From Gammaproteobacteria bacterium (lineage in GTDB: Bacteria > Pseudomonadota > Gammaproteobacteria > JAUZRS01): 64,000 bases of DNA. The notes under the pieces were generated by a model. It did no database searches and had not been told where the DNA came from. It saw nothing but the letters and a program-made list of their open reading frames with translations. The translations under genes were made by a program, and so were the position numbers. Below are positions 1 to 11,307 of this stretch, in pieces. The stretch is from contig JAUZSP010000003.1 in the NCBI GenBank assembly GCA_030949385.1, forward strand, positions 186,001 through 250,000, in the 5' to 3' direction. How positions within the stretch are numbered: position 1 is the first letter of the stretch; each line of letters starts with the position of its first letter.

Positions 1-446
1 ATGACCACATGGCGGCGATGCGCGATCAAGCCATCGTCTGCAACATCGGCCATTTTGATTCCGAAATCAACATCGCCAGCCTGCGTCAGTACCAATGGGA
101 AAACATCAAACCCCAAGTGGATCACATCATCTTCCCTGACGGAAAGCGGATCATCTTACTGGCCGAAGGTCGTTTGGTGAACTTGGGCTGCGCCACCGGC
201 CACCCCAGTTTTGTCATGTCCAACTCCTTCACCAACCAAGTGCTGGCACAGATGGAATTATGGAACGACGACGGCAGCAAGTATGAAAACAAAGTTTACG
301 TGCTGCCCAAACATCTGGATGAAAAAGTCGCTCGTCTGCATCTGTCCAAAATTGATGCCGAACTGACCACCCTCAGTGATGCCCAAGCCGACTACATCAA
401 CGTTTCGGTAGATGGCCCTTACAAACCCGAGCACTACCGCTACTAA
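1..446 (+). CDS. ahcY: Adenosylhomocysteinase, C-terminal part (5' cut by window edge)
   Basis: Hydrolyses S-adenosylhomocysteine to adenosine and homocysteine in the cytoplasm, clearing the product of SAM-dependent methylation. The open frame runs in from the window start (codons begin at base 3), so only about the last 148 residues are present. The visible segment has the NAD-binding-region motif [10 protein letters not shown], the block [17 protein letters not shown] and the family's characteristic ending [11 protein letters not shown]. The homocysteine it makes is remethylated with methyl-THF supplied by MetF, encoded directly downstream, a common pairing in proteobacteria. Any SAH riboswitch or promoter would lie outside the window. 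Confidence 0.95.
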   Translation, partial: DHMAAMRDQAIVCNIGHFDSEINIASLRQYQWENIKPQVDHIIFPDGKRIILLAEGRLVNLGCATGHPSFVMSNSFTNQVLAQMELWNDDGSKYENKVYVLPKHLDEKVARLHLSKIDAELTTLSDAQADYINVSVDGPYKPEHYRY

Positions 447-490
447 ACATTTGAGGCTGAGGGTCGGACAACGACTCTCTGTTCTAACTC

Positions 491-1340
491 ATGCAGAAAC
501 AACAACACAACAAAACCGTCAGCGTTGAATTTTTCCCCCCCAAAACCGAACAAGGCATGCAAAACCTGCGCAGCGCACGGGCGGCGTTGGCGGAAAACCT
601 CAAGCCTAATTTCTACTCCGTCACGTTTGGCGCTGGGGGTTCAACCCAAGCCCGCACCTTAGAAACCGTGTTGGAAATTCAACAAAATGGCCTGCAAGCC
701 GCACCGCACATCTCCTGTGTTGGGGCGAATAAAAGCCAATTGTTAGAGACCTTGCAGCATTATCAAGAGGCCGGCATTCGCCATCTGGTGGCGCTGCGCG
801 GTGATCTGCCTTCCGGCACCCACGGTTATGGCGATTTGCAATACGCAAATGAATTGGTTGAGTTTATCCGTGCTGAAACCGGCGATCATTTTTTTATCGA
901 AGTGGCCGCCTACCCCGAAACCCACCCGCAAGCGTTGAACAGCGAAAGCGATTTGCTCAACTTCAAACGTAAAGTGGACGCAGGAGCAAACAGCGCCATC
1001 ACCCAATATTTTTACAACGCCGACGCCTATTTTTACTTTGTCGAACGCTGTGAAAAAATAGGTATACACGTTCCCATTGTGCCTCGGCATTATGCCGATC
1101 ACCAACTACAGCAGTTTGGCGCGTTTCTCCGCCGCCTGCGGCGCTGAAATCCCGCGCTGGATGAGCCAACAACTGCAAACCTACGGCGACGACAGTGACT
1201 CCATTCGCAATTTTGGGCTGGATGTGGTGAGTAAACTCGCGCAAACCTTACTCGACGGTGGCGCACCCGGGCTGCATTTTTACACCATGAACCGCGCCGA
1301 AAGCAGCCTTGCCATTTGGCAACGACTGCAACTGTCGTAA
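491..1340 (+). pseudogene. metF: Methylenetetrahydrofolate reductase, frameshifted
   Basis: MetF reduces 5,10-methylene-THF to 5-methyl-THF for methionine synthesis. The first frame (491 to about 1084) carries VEFFPPKTEQGMQNL, SVTFGAGGSTQARTLETV, LVALRGDLPSG and EVAAYPETHP, then loses homology after VPIVP and stops at 1147. The expected continuation GIMPITNYSSLARFSAACG resumes in another frame from 1086 and runs to the stop at 1340. One extra base at about 1082-1085 explains the switch; with it removed the protein would be about 282 aa, normal for MetF. Flanking sequence is intact and conserved on both sides, so either a very recent mutation or a sequencing/assembly error is possible. No other metF copy is in the window. 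It follows ahcY by 44 nt. Confidence 0.9.
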
Positions 1341-1362
1341 CCTTCACAGCCAGCGAAACCTC

Positions 1363-2094
1363 ATGCGCATACCACGAATTTACACAGCAACACCGCTGAG
1401 CCTACAACAGAACCTGTCGCTCTCAGTACAAGCCAGCCGCCATATCACCTCTGTGTTGCGGCTCAAAATCGGCGATCACATCATCTTATTCGATGGCCAA
1501 GGTGGGCAATACCGCGCCCATATTGTGCAATTGGACAAAAGGATCACGGTTGAAACCAGCGACTTTGAGGATCACAGCTGCGAATCACCGTTGCAAATTC
1601 ACCTCGCTCAAGTGATCTCAAAAGGCGACCGCATGGATTACACCCTGCAAAAAAGTGTGGAACTGGGGGTCAGCAGCATTCAGCCGCTCTTCTCTCGACG
1701 CAGCGTGGTGAAACTCAAAGGCAGTCGGCTGGAAAAACGCCAACAACATTGGCAAGAGGTGATCATCAGCGCCTGCGAGCAGTGTGGCCGTAACCGCCTG
1801 CCAGAACTGAAACCCACCCTCAATCTTGAGCAGTGGTTACAGCAAAGCCAAGCGGAAGCAACACACCCACACCTAATCTTAGATCCACAAGCCAGTGAAA
1901 CGCTCTCTCAACGCGAACATCACCCAGAACAGACGCTGTTAATTGGCCCAGAAGGCGGGTTATCAAAAGAAGAAATTCAGTTGGCTCAACAACACAACTT
2001 TGAAGGGGTTTGCATCGGACCACGTATTCTCAGAACAGAAACCGCAGCGTTAGTGGCGCTGACCGTACTGCAAGCTCACTGGGGCGACGTATAA
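1363..2094 (+). CDS. rsmE: 16S rRNA (uracil(1498)-N(3))-methyltransferase RsmE
   Basis: SAM-dependent SPOUT-fold enzyme that methylates U1498 of 16S rRNA in the assembled 30S subunit. The 243-aa product has the N-terminal PUA-like segment starting MRIPRIYTATPLS and the C-terminal trefoil-knot motifs LIGPEGGLSKEEI and GPRILRTETAALVAL that bind SAM. The reading frame is open further upstream, but the ATG at 1363 gives the family's usual N-terminus, while the upstream extension would overlap metF. It ends two bases before the convergent chpC-like gene. Confidence 0.95.
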   Translation: MRIPRIYTATPLSLQQNLSLSVQASRHITSVLRLKIGDHIILFDGQGGQYRAHIVQLDKRITVETSDFEDHSCESPLQIHLAQVISKGDRMDYTLQKSVELGVSSIQPLFSRRSVVKLKGSRLEKRQQHWQEVIISACEQCGRNRLPELKPTLNLEQWLQQSQAEATHPHLILDPQASETLSQREHHPEQTLLIGPEGGLSKEEIQLAQQHNFEGVCIGPRILRTETAALVALTVLQAHWGDV

Positions 2095-2095
2095 A

Positions 2096-2569
2096 TCAGC
2101 TCAAACTGCTTTTATAACGGTTCAGGCTGCTTTCTAATGCACTAATATTCGGAATGTGCATAACACTGGCATTCACTTCCACCTCTTTAGCAATATAAGG
2201 ACAATTGCCATTGACCTCTATTGCCACCAAGTCCGACTCCTGCAGACTAAAAAACTTCGGAATATCGCGCATATACAGACCGTAATAGCCGTACACGCAG
2301 TGACTGCTCAAAGCATACAACACCACAATGCGACCACGCCCTGCCTTCATACTGCCAGTACCACACAACTCCTCAAAACAGATTAACGGAATGTCCAAAC
2401 CACACCACTCAAACTGACCTAACAACCAATGGGGCGCAGAATTCAACTGCTCTACTTTACGACTGGGAACCACCTCAGCCACCATCACATTGGGCAACAA
2501 AAGATTGAAACTCTCCAGCGGCATCATCAAACATTTCAATACATCAGCATCAGTCATGGAGGTATTCAT
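2096..2569 (-). CDS. chpC: CheW-domain protein, ChpC-like
   Basis: A 157-aa CheW-like protein at the distal end of the pil-chp operon. CheW-domain proteins are adaptors linking chemoreceptor and histidine kinase. The N-terminus reads [23 protein letters not shown], where the segment up to [12 protein letters not shown] and the later GRGRIVVLY and [12 protein letters not shown] resemble CheW beta strands. It overlaps the 3' end of chpA by 20 nt, so it is translated as part of the same unit. In Pseudomonas the equivalent position after chpA is filled by chpB (methylesterase) and chpC; only the ChpC-like gene is seen here. The name rests on position and fold and is less certain than the CheW assignment. 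Confidence 0.75.
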   Translation of the reverse strand: MNTSMTDADVLKCLMMPLESFNLLLPNVMVAEVVPSRKVEQLNSAPHWLLGQFEWCGLDIPLICFEELCGTGSMKAGRGRIVVLYALSSHCVYGYYGLYMRDIPKFFSLQESDLVAIEVNGNCPYIAKEVEVNASVMHIPNISALESSLNRYKSSLS

Positions 2570-5500
2570 CCAGCCCGACCTCTTTTAACACCAACCGAAT
2601 GCGAGCCAGTAAATCACTCTCTTGGTAGGGTTTACCCAAATAGTGTTTTACCCCCAAGGCTTCCGCTTTTTCTCGGTGTTTTTCACCTGTGCGCGAAGTA
2701 ATCATAATAATAGGCACTCGACTCAGCCGTTCGTTTTTCTGCATATACGAAGCGACTTCGTAACCGTCCATTTTTGGCATTTCAATGTCCAATAACATCA
2801 GATCCGGTATCGAGTTACCCAGATGCGCCAAGGCATCAACGCCATCTTTTGCGGTAAAAACCTCTAAATTATGACGTTGCAAGGCTCTCGTTGCCACTCT
2901 TCGCATAGTGATGGAGTCATCTACAACCAAAATTTTAGGTTTGCGTAACTCGTCACTGAGTAGTTGTGATTGCTGCTTGGCTCCCTGTGAAAAATCCCCT
3001 CCAGAGCGAATAAACGCACCTAGATCCAGCACCAAAACCACATTGCCATTGGAAAGAATCGAAGCACCGGCAATGCCGCGTACCGCGTTCACTTGCTGAC
3101 CGGTGGGTTTCACCACCAAATCTTGCCGCCCCAGCAAAAGATCGGCATGAATCGCCACTCGTCGCTGACCTGCTTTCAACATAATCAACGGCTGGGTGGC
3201 CTCCTCACTCTCTAAGTTTGGTACACCAATCTCCAGTACGGAAGCCAAACTCTGAACTTCGTACTCAACACCTGAATACTCATAACGCAGGGAACGATCT
3301 TGGTAATAACCCGCCAGCTGTTCGACGGGCAATTGGGTCACACCCTCAATCGCCATTACCGGAATGGCATAAATCTCTTCAGCAGCTTTGACCAGCAAAG
3401 AGTGAGCAACAGCCAAAGTCTGCGGCAGACGAATCAAAAACTCAGTGCCAACGCCCTTTTCACTTTTGATGCTGAGACTGCCCCCCATCTGTTTAACTTC
3501 GCTCTCGACCACACTCAAACCCATGCCTCGACCAGCAATTTGGGTCACAGCCGATGCGGTACTCAAACCGTCTTTTAAGGTCAGTAGCAACAAATCGCTG
3601 TCACTGAGCTGCTTATCAGGGTCAATCAAACCCTGTTGTTCCGCTTTTTTCCGAATTAGGCTCAGATCCATGCCTGCACCATCATCACGCACCGCAATCA
3701 AAACATCATTACCTTCGCGTTTTAAGATAATCTGAACTTGACCTGCTTCCGGTTTATTCAAATGACGACGCTGATTTAACGATTCAATGCCATGCGCAAC
3801 GGCGTTGCGTAAAATATGCTCAAGGGGAGCCACCATTTTTTCATGGGCACCGCGCTCAATTTCAATCTCACCGCCTTCCATAACAAACGAGACTTTTTTA
3901 TGCAGAGCACCGCCTGTTTGACGAACGGTACGAGCAAAACGTTGCACCAAAACATCAAAACGAGTCATACGGGTCTGGATTAAACCCTGTTGCAGTTCAG
4001 CCCCCACCCGAGCCTGCTGCTGCAACAGATCTTCACTTTCACGGGTTAAACCTTCTAAAAAGTCTTTAATATTACGTAGATCATTGACACTTTCTAATAA
4101 CGAACGAGAGAGCTGTTGCAAAGCCGAATAACGATCCAACTCCAGTGGATCAAACTCCAATTGCGAAGAGGTCAACGACGTTGGATCATCATCCTGCTCG
4201 TGTCGAAACAGAATTTGCGCTTCCGTTTCGGCCGACATATTGCGCAGCTGGCTGCTCAAACGGGTCACGGTCTGATCCAGTTCGGTCAAATTAAAACGAT
4301 AATCGCCAATTTGCTCGGCAAGTCGAGTATGAAGGATGTTCACCTCACCGGCGGAACTGACCAATTTATCCAATAAGTCAGCCCGCACCCGAGTCTGTTC
4401 CTGTGTCGTTTCAGACACCGGTTCCAGTGGTAATAAAAACTCGGGTTCAGGCTCTGGCTCAAGTTCTGCCTCGGGTTCTGGCTCGGGTTCTGGCTCGGGT
4501 TCTGGCTCGGGTTCTGGCTCGGGTTCTGGCTCAGGTTCTGGCTCAGGTTCTGGCTCAGGTTCTGGCTCGGGTTCTGGCTCGGGTTCTGGCTCGGGTTCTG
4601 GCTCGGGTTCTGGCTCGGGTTCTGGCTCGGGTTCTGGCTCGGGTTCTGGCTCGGGTTCTGGCTCAGGTTCTGGCTCAGACTCAAGTTCTGGTTCTTGTAA
4701 AGCATTACGCAGGGCTTGTTGCAGATCTTCATCCCAACTGACAGGGTTGCGCTCCACCGCCTGTTCCAACATGACATTCAATGCATCAACCGAAGCCTGA
4801 ATTAACTCAAAATCAGATTCAGTCGGCTGGTTATCACGATTCTCTATGACAAAAATCAACGATTCTAAATTATGGCTGAGATCCGCAATTGGGGTAAAAC
4901 TCGCCATCCGAGCCCCCCCTTTTAACGTATGCAACTGACGCTGAAAATCCATCACCAACAGTTGCTCATTAGGCTCTAAACGCCATTTATCAAGAATGGT
5001 ATCGCAGGCTTTTAACAACTCTTCTGCTTCATCAATAAAGATATCCAACAGATCCATGTCTTCAATAACGATGGCCTGCGTGTTTTCCAGCTCTACCTTT
5101 TCCAATAACATCGCTAAACTGGCGATCAACTTCCGCAGTGAAGGTGGCTCTGTTTTTTCTCCAACCAAACAGTTCACTGCCAACTGAATCGCGGTCATAC
5201 ACTCACGAAACAGAGCGGTATCGTTACCTTCGAGCAGTTTGCCCGCCTCCTGCTTACGGCGAACAATGTTCTCCATTACACCACTCAACAACGCAATGTC
5301 TTCCACCTCAGCGGTCTGAGCACTGCCGTGCAAGGTGTGCAAGGCACGCAACAGCTCCCGACTCATGGGCAGCAGATCATCCTGCTCTTGCGCCTCATCC
5401 AACAGATGGCGCAAAGTATCCAGATGAACAAGTGACTCTTCCCGAAAAATCCTCAACAAATCAGGATCAATTGCCCCAAAATCAGCAGGGCTAAACATGC

Positions 5501-8093
5501 TGGTTTCAAGCTCTTGATGCGGTTTTAATGGAGCGTCCTTTTTCTCCTCTGCTGCCTCATCTGTTATTGCACTCTGCTCTAATTCTGGCTCTAACTCAGA
5601 GACAGGCTCCGGCAGCGACTGCGTTACGGATGTGTCCTCATTCAACACCTCAAAAGGCGAAGCAACTTTCTTCACAGGAACAAGTAACTCATCGCCGACT
5701 TTTATTTGATGCGTTCGCTCAATCAGCTGAGCAATTTTTTCCACTGGCTCCGTATTGCCCTGCAGCTGTTCAATTAACTGCGGCAACACCCCCAAAGCTT
5801 CTTCCAATAAGTTGAAAGCCAGCTCAGAAGCAGGCAGATCCTCTTCCAAAACACGGTTTAGCAAGCGCTCCATCGACCAAGCAAACTCGCCCATCAACTC
5901 AGCCCCCAATAAACGACCACTGCCTTTTAAAGTATGAAACGAGCGTCTTAAGGTGGTTAAAAACGCTTCATTTTTGGGGTCATGTCGCCACTGTGGTAGA
6001 TACTCTCCAACGCGCTCCAACTCTTCCAGCGCCTCTTCTATGAAGATTTCCAGAATCTCTTCATCCACCTCGCTGTCTGCCAACACTTGCAGCTTCAGCT
6101 CTCCCTCCAATCCTTGCACAACCGTGATGGCTGCTTTATTAGTGATCGGAACATCTTCCATAACAGAAACAACAGGCGGCTCAATCTTAGGTTGATCTGT
6201 TATTGCAGAGACATTGGCAGAGATAGGCACCACTTTACTCGGCAACGACTCACTGTTCTCAACGGAAAGAGCGGTTCTTTGCTCTTCGTTTAAGGCAACA
6301 GACTCACTCTCTGCGCTGCGCAGTTCAATGACATTATTGGCTATTTTAGGCTGAGAATCGTTTGCTTCGGGCAACTCAGCCAGCGTTTTTATCAGCACCA
6401 CCATGGCACGGTTTGGCTGATCTAGCAGCTTGGGAACATCCAGAGCAAACTCACCAATACTGGCCAAATAATTCTCAATCCCCACCACCACATCAGCCAA
6501 CAGATCCTGTTCTTGGTTGGTCGGTTTTAGGTTTGCGCTTAAAAAGCCCTCTTGAATGTAACGACGCACATCAATCAACAACGGTGACAAAAGCGGCAAC
6601 GGTAAAATATCAGCGCAGCCAGAAAGATGCGTCAGCAATCGTGGCACCTCTTGCAAACCCTCAGCCGAAACCGTTTGAGAGCTAAAATAGATCAACAGGG
6701 ACTCTTTTATCTTATCAACGTCACGCTGCATCTCACGCATCAACGTCGTTAACAGCAGACGAAACTCCGTTTCTGGCAGCTCTTTTGCGGGCAGACGACG
6801 CAACACACCGTCTCTGGTTTCATCGTACTCAACCAGAGAGACGATATAGTCATCCAATTTGATCTCTACCTGCAGCAGGGTCGCCGCTAAATCCAGTAAA
6901 TCATCCCCGCTCACCTCTTCCTGACCTTGCAGCAGCAGGGTCAACAGCGGCATTGTCTCTTCTAACAAAGCACGCGGCGCTGCCATTCCAAGCATACCAA
7001 GGGTATCGTTGATCCGAGTCAAGATGGATTGCAAAGGCTCTAGGTCGGCTAGATTACGCTCTTCACTGTGAACATAAATCTCAATAATATCTTTGATACG
7101 TGAAATGTCTTCCTTGATGCCGTGATTAACCGCTTGCAGGAGATCTTTGGTTGGATTGGCATAGGCTCGTTTTGCATGCTCAAGTTCTTGCAACGAAGGC
7201 AACAAGGCATCCAACTGATAAAGCTGTTTGACCTTTTTAACGTTCACTGCCGAGGAGCTGGAACGAGAAACAACGTACAGCAGATTTTTCATCACCCCCA
7301 GAGGCACCTGACGTTCAAAAGCCGCATCACCGACTCGAATCAGCCCCATTAACAGACGATCCAACTGCGCTAACAGCTGCTTCATTGCCGCGCTGACCTG
7401 CAAACCACCGTCAGCCAAGGACTCAACGACTGCGCTGTAAATCAACCACAAACGACGTGTTCTAGCCCCACGCGAGAAAGCATACAGTTTTTCTAAAACC
7501 GACTGAATTAAACGCAAACTTTTTAAAGAATCACTGGAATTATGCCAGCCAAGCAAACCCTTTTGACAATGGGGGCGTAATTTTTTCGCGGCTAATTGCA
7601 AAGAAGGCGTTTTAGGATTTTTTAGCGGTACAAAAGCCGCTTTGGGCAAGAGTAAGTCGGGGAAATAAAGCACACTTTCAGAGAGCAAGTTTTTATTGCG
7701 GCTGGCTCTGAGGTCATTCAAAACCGACAATAGAACCAAAGGCACATCAGGACTGCCAGACTGCACTCGCCCCAAATACTCAGGCAGCGCCAAGGCGGCG
7801 TTCATCAAAACATCCAATGATTCCGCACGGGGAGGCTCATCAGTAGCCAACAAATCCTGCAATAAGAACTCCATCTCCTCGGCCAAAATAGCCGCGCCGT
7901 ACACTTCCATCAGAGAGAGCGTCTGCGTCACCTGATGTAAAGTCGCAGAACAATCGCCCAACAAGCCCGATTCTCTACAGTCTCCCTCGGCGTAACGCTC
8001 CAAGCGACTCTGAACCCCCCCCAGAAGGGGAATTAAAATATCTATAACTTTGTTTGCTGAGCTTAAAATTTCAGCTTTAAATTGTCGTCTCAT
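2550..8093 (-). CDS. chpA: ChpA/PilL-type hybrid chemosensory histidine kinase with response regulator
   Basis: Giant cytoplasmic CheA-like kinase (1,847 aa) of the type IV pilus chemosensory pathway; it phosphorylates PilG and PilH. From the N-terminus: a FimL-like helical region, then Hpt modules with FHTLKGSGR (about residue 718), LHTLHGSAQ (about 917) and [10 protein letters not shown] (about 1053). A Glu-Pro repeat follows (about 1138-1207), then the dimerisation region ([15 protein letters not shown]), the HATPase with N-box [12 protein letters not shown] (about 1428), a CheW domain, and a C-terminal receiver with phospho-acceptor in [13 protein letters not shown] (about 1766). It starts 46 nt after pilJ. 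The EPEP linker is encoded by a near-perfect 12-bp tandem repeat and is the odd feature of this copy. Confidence 0.95.
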   Translation of the reverse strand: MRRQFKAEILSSANKVIDILIPLLGGVQSRLERYAEGDCRESGLLGDCSATLHQVTQTLSLMEVYGAAILAEEMEFLLQDLLATDEPPRAESLDVLMNAALALPEYLGRVQSGSPDVPLVLLSVLNDLRASRNKNLLSESVLYFPDLLLPKAAFVPLKNPKTPSLQLAAKKLRPHCQKGLLGWHNSSDSLKSLRLIQSVLEKLYAFSRGARTRRLWLIYSAVVESLADGGLQVSAAMKQLLAQLDRLLMGLIRVGDAAFERQVPLGVMKNLLYVVSRSSSSAVNVKKVKQLYQLDALLPSLQELEHAKRAYANPTKDLLQAVNHGIKEDISRIKDIIEIYVHSEERNLADLEPLQSILTRINDTLGMLGMAAPRALLEETMPLLTLLLQGQEEVSGDDLLDLAATLLQVEIKLDDYIVSLVEYDETRDGVLRRLPAKELPETEFRLLLTTLMREMQRDVDKIKESLLIYFSSQTVSAEGLQEVPRLLTHLSGCADILPLPLLSPLLIDVRRYIQEGFLSANLKPTNQEQDLLADVVVGIENYLASIGEFALDVPKLLDQPNRAMVVLIKTLAELPEANDSQPKIANNVIELRSAESESVALNEEQRTALSVENSESLPSKVVPISANVSAITDQPKIEPPVVSVMEDVPITNKAAITVVQGLEGELKLQVLADSEVDEEILEIFIEEALEELERVGEYLPQWRHDPKNEAFLTTLRRSFHTLKGSGRLLGAELMGEFAWSMERLLNRVLEEDLPASELAFNLLEEALGVLPQLIEQLQGNTEPVEKIAQLIERTHQIKVGDELLVPVKKVASPFEVLNEDTSVTQSLPEPVSELEPELEQSAITDEAAEEKKDAPLKPHQELETSMFSPADFGAIDPDLLRIFREESLVHLDTLRHLLDEAQEQDDLLPMSRELLRALHTLHGSAQTAEVEDIALLSGVMENIVRRKQEAGKLLEGNDTALFRECMTAIQLAVNCLVGEKTEPPSLRKLIASLAMLLEKVELENTQAIVIEDMDLLDIFIDEAEELLKACDTILDKWRLEPNEQLLVMDFQRQLHTLKGGARMASFTPIADLSHNLESLIFVIENRDNQPTESDFELIQASVDALNVMLEQAVERNPVSWDEDLQQALRNALQEPELESEPEPEPEPEPEPEPEPEPEPEPEPEPEPEPEPEPEPEPEPEPEPEPEPEPEPEPEPEPEPEPEPEPEPEAELEPEPEPEFLLPLEPVSETTQEQTRVRADLLDKLVSSAGEVNILHTRLAEQIGDYRFNLTELDQTVTRLSSQLRNMSAETEAQILFRHEQDDDPTSLTSSQLEFDPLELDRYSALQQLSRSLLESVNDLRNIKDFLEGLTRESEDLLQQQARVGAELQQGLIQTRMTRFDVLVQRFARTVRQTGGALHKKVSFVMEGGEIEIERGAHEKMVAPLEHILRNAVAHGIESLNQRRHLNKPEAGQVQIILKREGNDVLIAVRDDGAGMDLSLIRKKAEQQGLIDPDKQLSDSDLLLLTLKDGLSTASAVTQIAGRGMGLSVVESEVKQMGGSLSIKSEKGVGTEFLIRLPQTLAVAHSLLVKAAEEIYAIPVMAIEGVTQLPVEQLAGYYQDRSLRYEYSGVEYEVQSLASVLEIGVPNLESEEATQPLIMLKAGQRRVAIHADLLLGRQDLVVKPTGQQVNAVRGIAGASILSNGNVVLVLDLGAFIRSGGDFSQGAKQQSQLLSDELRKPKILVVDDSITMRRVATRALQRHNLEVFTAKDGVDALAHLGNSIPDLMLLDIEMPKMDGYEVASYMQKNERLSRVPIIMITSRTGEKHREKAEALGVKHYLGKPYQESDLLARIRLVLKEVGLDEYLHD
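4471..4678 (-). repeat. 12-bp tandem repeat encoding (EPEP)n in chpA
   Basis: On the + strand the unit is TCGGGTTCTGGC, repeated about 17 times head to tail; four neighbouring units near 4530-4560 and the last ones carry TCA instead of TCG. On the coding strand each unit reads GAGCCAGAACCC-type codons, giving Glu-Pro-Glu-Pro. As 12 is a multiple of three, gain or loss of units keeps the frame. The array sits between the last Hpt module and the dimerisation domain, so it makes a stiff, acidic linker of variable length. Confidence 0.97.
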
Positions 8094-8139
8094 GGCTCAG
8101 CTGTCGCCTTTTATAGTCACCAAGCGGATTTACATTAAT

Positions 8140-10224
8140 TTAACCAAGTAAGTCTTTGTTACGCAAAATCACCGTATCCATTTCAGCCTGATCTATCTCG
8201 GGCAGTTTAAAACCCTTAACCTTTTCCCGTAACGAGTTCGCCAGCAGCGTTAACTCACCAATCGAGGAGGCCGTTTTGCTAATACTGCCCGAGGTCTGGG
8301 CAGTAATGTCTTGAATCACATCCACGGTATTGGAGATCGTGGTCGCCGCCTGCGCCTGCTGACTCGCCTCCTTGGATATATTTTGAATCAGGCTGGCCAA
8401 TTTTTTGGAACCAGATTCAATCGCAATCAGAGCCTCACCAGCGTTTTCAGCCAAATTGGCCCCTCTCACCACACCGGCTGTGCTCTGCTCCATCGAACTG
8501 GCCGCTTCACTGGTGTCCGCTTGAATGGTACGCACCAATACCTCAACTTGTTTAGAAGCTGCACTGGTACGCTCCGCCAATCGCTGAACTTCATCGGCCA
8601 CCACCGCAAAACCGCGTCCCGCTTCACCTGCTGTCGAAGCTTGAATCGCTGCGTTCAGAGCCAGAATATTGGTTTGATCGGCAATCTCGGTAATCAAACC
8701 AGTGATGTCACCAATCTCCTGCGAGCTTTCACCCAAACGTTTAATCCGTTTCGAGGTTTCCTGAATCTGCTCACGAATGGTATCCATACCCTCAATGCTC
8801 AAACGCACTGTACTGGCTCCTTTTGAAGCCATATCCACCGAACTCATCGCCACCCGCGCAGAACCGAGGGCGTTTTTAGAGACCTTATCCATTGCTGCCG
8901 CCATCTCACCAATGGAGTGACTGGCGGTGGCCACTTCGCTGGCTTGATGAGCGCTGGCGTCTTTTAGATCAATCGCAATCGCTTGCGTGGTGCCTGCCGC
9001 CGAAGCCACTTCACCGGCGGTTTGATTAATGGTGGTCACCAAACTGCGCAGGGCATCAATGGCGTAATTAACCGAATCGGCAATGGCACCGGTAATGTCT
9101 TCGGTGACCGTCGCATGGGTAGTCAAATCGCCTTCGGCCAGATTAGTCAGTTCATCCAACAGACGCAAAATAGCGCGTTGATTACGCCGCCCCTGTTCCG
9201 TCGTTTCTGCCAAACGTTGACGTGCTTCACGTACCAGAAAATAACCCAAACCTAACAACGTCGCGACCGCCAACAGACCCGCCACCACACCTTGGAAAAA
9301 AAGCACATCCAAACGACGTGAATAGTGGACAAAACCCTGTTCGAGACGAGTGGTCGAAGCCAACAGGTCGGCACTGAAATATTCCGCTTTTCCCGCCGCT
9401 TCATTAACCGAAAACAGCAACGGTGACAGCTCTAAAATACCGCCCATATTTTGATGAATTTCAGCAAACAGCGTTTCAACCTCTGTCAATTTTTTACGAA
9501 TCGTCGAGTTCTTAACCACTTTGATATTAAGGCTTTTGGAACCTTTTAACATGCCTTCCAATACTTGCCCAAACAGTGCCACATCTTGACCAAAAAAATC
9601 AGCTGCCGTCGCCACATCCTTCTGTCCAGCAACAATGTTATTGAGGTTATTTTCAATCCGTTGCACCAGCATTAATTGGCGGGTAGCCAAATAAATTAGA
9701 TCTTGTTTGGCCTTTTTCGATACTAAAATATTCACCACCTCTTCAGATATGGCCGATAGTTTAGGAGTCAAATCATGCAGACCATCAACAAAACGGTTCA
9801 CACTGATAATTGAATCACGTCCACCAAGAATGGTATCGATATTGACCCGCCCCGCCTGCCAGCTTTTTTCAACCGCCACCAGCGGGGGCAGTAATTCAGC
9901 AGGAATCGGAGGCAAACCCGTTGCTGGATTGCCATTTCTTAACAGATCTAAAGTCTCTAAAAAACGCTCTTCAAAGGCCTGTAGACGTGTACTGGCGGCC
10001 CGACTGCCACGCGCAGATTCAGCCGCATTGGCAACGATACGCTGCGATAACAACCGCTGCTCACTCACAATGGACATATATTCATTATCATAGCGGCCGT
10101 GTACCGCTCCATAGATGAAAGCCCCAGCCATGGCCGTGATAAAAACAACCAACAGGATGCCAAGCAAGACACTGGGTTTACCCGCGCTGAACTTATGTAC
10201 GGAAATTGATCCCCGCGCCTTCAT
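8140..10224 (-). CDS. pilJ: Methyl-accepting chemotaxis protein PilJ
   Basis: Inner-membrane chemoreceptor (694 aa) of the type IV pilus Chp pathway. A first membrane segment lies near residues 17-39 ([19 protein letters not shown]), then a long helical periplasmic region, a second membrane segment near 305-330 ([18 protein letters not shown]), a HAMP-like stretch and a cytoplasmic coiled-coil signalling domain. The hairpin tip has the MCP-conserved [20 protein letters not shown] followed by [19 protein letters not shown]. It lies between pilI and chpA in the canonical order. No pilK methyltransferase gene follows it, unlike in Pseudomonas, which bears on whether the receptor is methylated by a dedicated enzyme. 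Confidence 0.96.
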   Translation of the reverse strand: MKARGSISVHKFSAGKPSVLLGILLVVFITAMAGAFIYGAVHGRYDNEYMSIVSEQRLLSQRIVANAAESARGSRAASTRLQAFEERFLETLDLLRNGNPATGLPPIPAELLPPLVAVEKSWQAGRVNIDTILGGRDSIISVNRFVDGLHDLTPKLSAISEEVVNILVSKKAKQDLIYLATRQLMLVQRIENNLNNIVAGQKDVATAADFFGQDVALFGQVLEGMLKGSKSLNIKVVKNSTIRKKLTEVETLFAEIHQNMGGILELSPLLFSVNEAAGKAEYFSADLLASTTRLEQGFVHYSRRLDVLFFQGVVAGLLAVATLLGLGYFLVREARQRLAETTEQGRRNQRAILRLLDELTNLAEGDLTTHATVTEDITGAIADSVNYAIDALRSLVTTINQTAGEVASAAGTTQAIAIDLKDASAHQASEVATASHSIGEMAAAMDKVSKNALGSARVAMSSVDMASKGASTVRLSIEGMDTIREQIQETSKRIKRLGESSQEIGDITGLITEIADQTNILALNAAIQASTAGEAGRGFAVVADEVQRLAERTSAASKQVEVLVRTIQADTSEAASSMEQSTAGVVRGANLAENAGEALIAIESGSKKLASLIQNISKEASQQAQAATTISNTVDVIQDITAQTSGSISKTASSIGELTLLANSLREKVKGFKLPEIDQAEMDTVILRNKDLLG

Positions 10225-10299
10225 CCTCTCTCTCCTCGAATACCCACATGCTTTTCCATCATTTTATAATCCCTTGCTGACCCAAACCGGCAGCAAAGC

Positions 10300-10857
10300 T
10301 TATGAGGCTTGCTGTTTTGTAACCTGCAAAAAAGCCTCACTGGCCACCAAATCTCGTAAACTTAACACCAACCACTCTTCATCAAGACGTTTGAACATCG
10401 AATGCACAAACGGTGCAATAGACTTCTCTAAAGGGGGCAGTGTTTTTATTTTCTCTTCCATATAAAAATGTTTCAAACCCAAAACATTTTCCACTTTTAC
10501 ACCGACCCGCAGATTTTTTTTATTGAACATTAACACCCGAGACGAAGCTCGATTAACTAAATTTGTGCCATAAAAAAAACCGTTCAAATCACTGATCGGC
10601 AACAGAGCACCACGAATATTAGCAATGCCGACAAACCAACTTTGGGTGCGCGGTACCCGAGCATAAGAAGGCTGCTCTAAAATTTCAGCAATCTCACTCA
10701 TGGCAACCACAAACCGCTGCTTACCCAGATGAAAAGCAATGCCCGCCCACTTATCTCGCACCTCTTCCCGACTGGGAAGCGCCACATTACGCTGCAAAAT
10801 TCGGCGTTCATACTCTTGCAAAATTTTGAACGGTGAGCTGGTACTTAACTCAATCAT
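10300..10857 (-). CDS. pilI: CheW-like adaptor PilI
   Basis: Chemotaxis adaptor (185 aa) that couples PilJ to the ChpA kinase. The CheW domain covers most of the protein after an N-terminal extension of about 35 residues: WAGIAFHLGKQRFVVAMSEI, then PRTQSWFVGIANIRGALLPI and SDLNGFFYG, the canonical CheW beta-barrel strands. Its ATG overlaps the pilH stop by one base, so the two are translationally coupled. The next gene downstream is pilJ. Confidence 0.93.
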   Translation of the reverse strand: MIELSTSSPFKILQEYERRILQRNVALPSREEVRDKWAGIAFHLGKQRFVVAMSEIAEILEQPSYARVPRTQSWFVGIANIRGALLPISDLNGFFYGTNLVNRASSRVLMFNKKNLRVGVKVENVLGLKHFYMEEKIKTLPPLEKSIAPFVHSMFKRLDEEWLVLSLRDLVASEAFLQVTKQQAS

Positions 10858-11222
10858 CAGTTGTTTAAGCTCGCTTTCACGCGCCGCAACAGATCTTCTT
10901 CTTTGATCGGTTTTACAATGTAATCCACCGCTCCTTGGCGCAAACCCCAGACCTTATCGGTGTGTTGATCTTTGGTGGTAATCATAATCACCGGTATCGC
11001 AGAAGTATCTTCATTGTTGTGCAGCTGCCGAGTGGCCTGAAAACCGTTCATTCCCGGCATCACCACATCCATCAAAATCAAATCCGGCTGCAAACAGCCT
11101 GCTTGTTGCACCCCATCTTCACCGTTCGTGGCCACACTCACTTTAAACCCGTTTTTCTCCAATATGCTCTGAACGAAATGAACCTCTGTCGGAGAATCAT
11201 CCACAATCAACACATTGAGCAT
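10857..11222 (-). CDS. pilH: Response regulator PilH
   Basis: Single-domain CheY-like receiver (121 aa), phosphorylated by ChpA. It shows the acidic pocket VDDSP near the start, the phospho-acceptor Asp in LILMDVVMPGMNG, the Thr in PVIMITTK and the Lys in YIVKPI. In Pseudomonas PilH antagonises PilG and promotes retraction or dephosphorylation; that role is assigned by order (second receiver of the operon) and similarity. Its stop overlaps the pilI start. Confidence 0.92.
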   Translation of the reverse strand: MLNVLIVDDSPTEVHFVQSILEKNGFKVSVATNGEDGVQQAGCLQPDLILMDVVMPGMNGFQATRQLHNNEDTSAIPVIMITTKDQHTDKVWGLRQGAVDYIVKPIKEEDLLRRVKASLNN

Positions 11223-11307
11223 CGTCTTACTCCAAATATCAACATTAAGTCCAAATACAACACAAGCACCCCATCAACGCTCGCAACCAACAAAACAAAC
11301 TGATCTT

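Noticed and set aside
4471-4678. Possible CRISPR array
   Set aside because: Units are directly adjacent 12-mers in frame with a protein, with no unique spacers.
4336-4800. Plus-strand and antisense open frames rich in Gly-Ser or Ala-Arg-Val repeats over the chpA repeat
   Set aside because: They are other-frame readings of the same 12-bp tandem repeat; the chpA frame alone has conserved domains on both sides.
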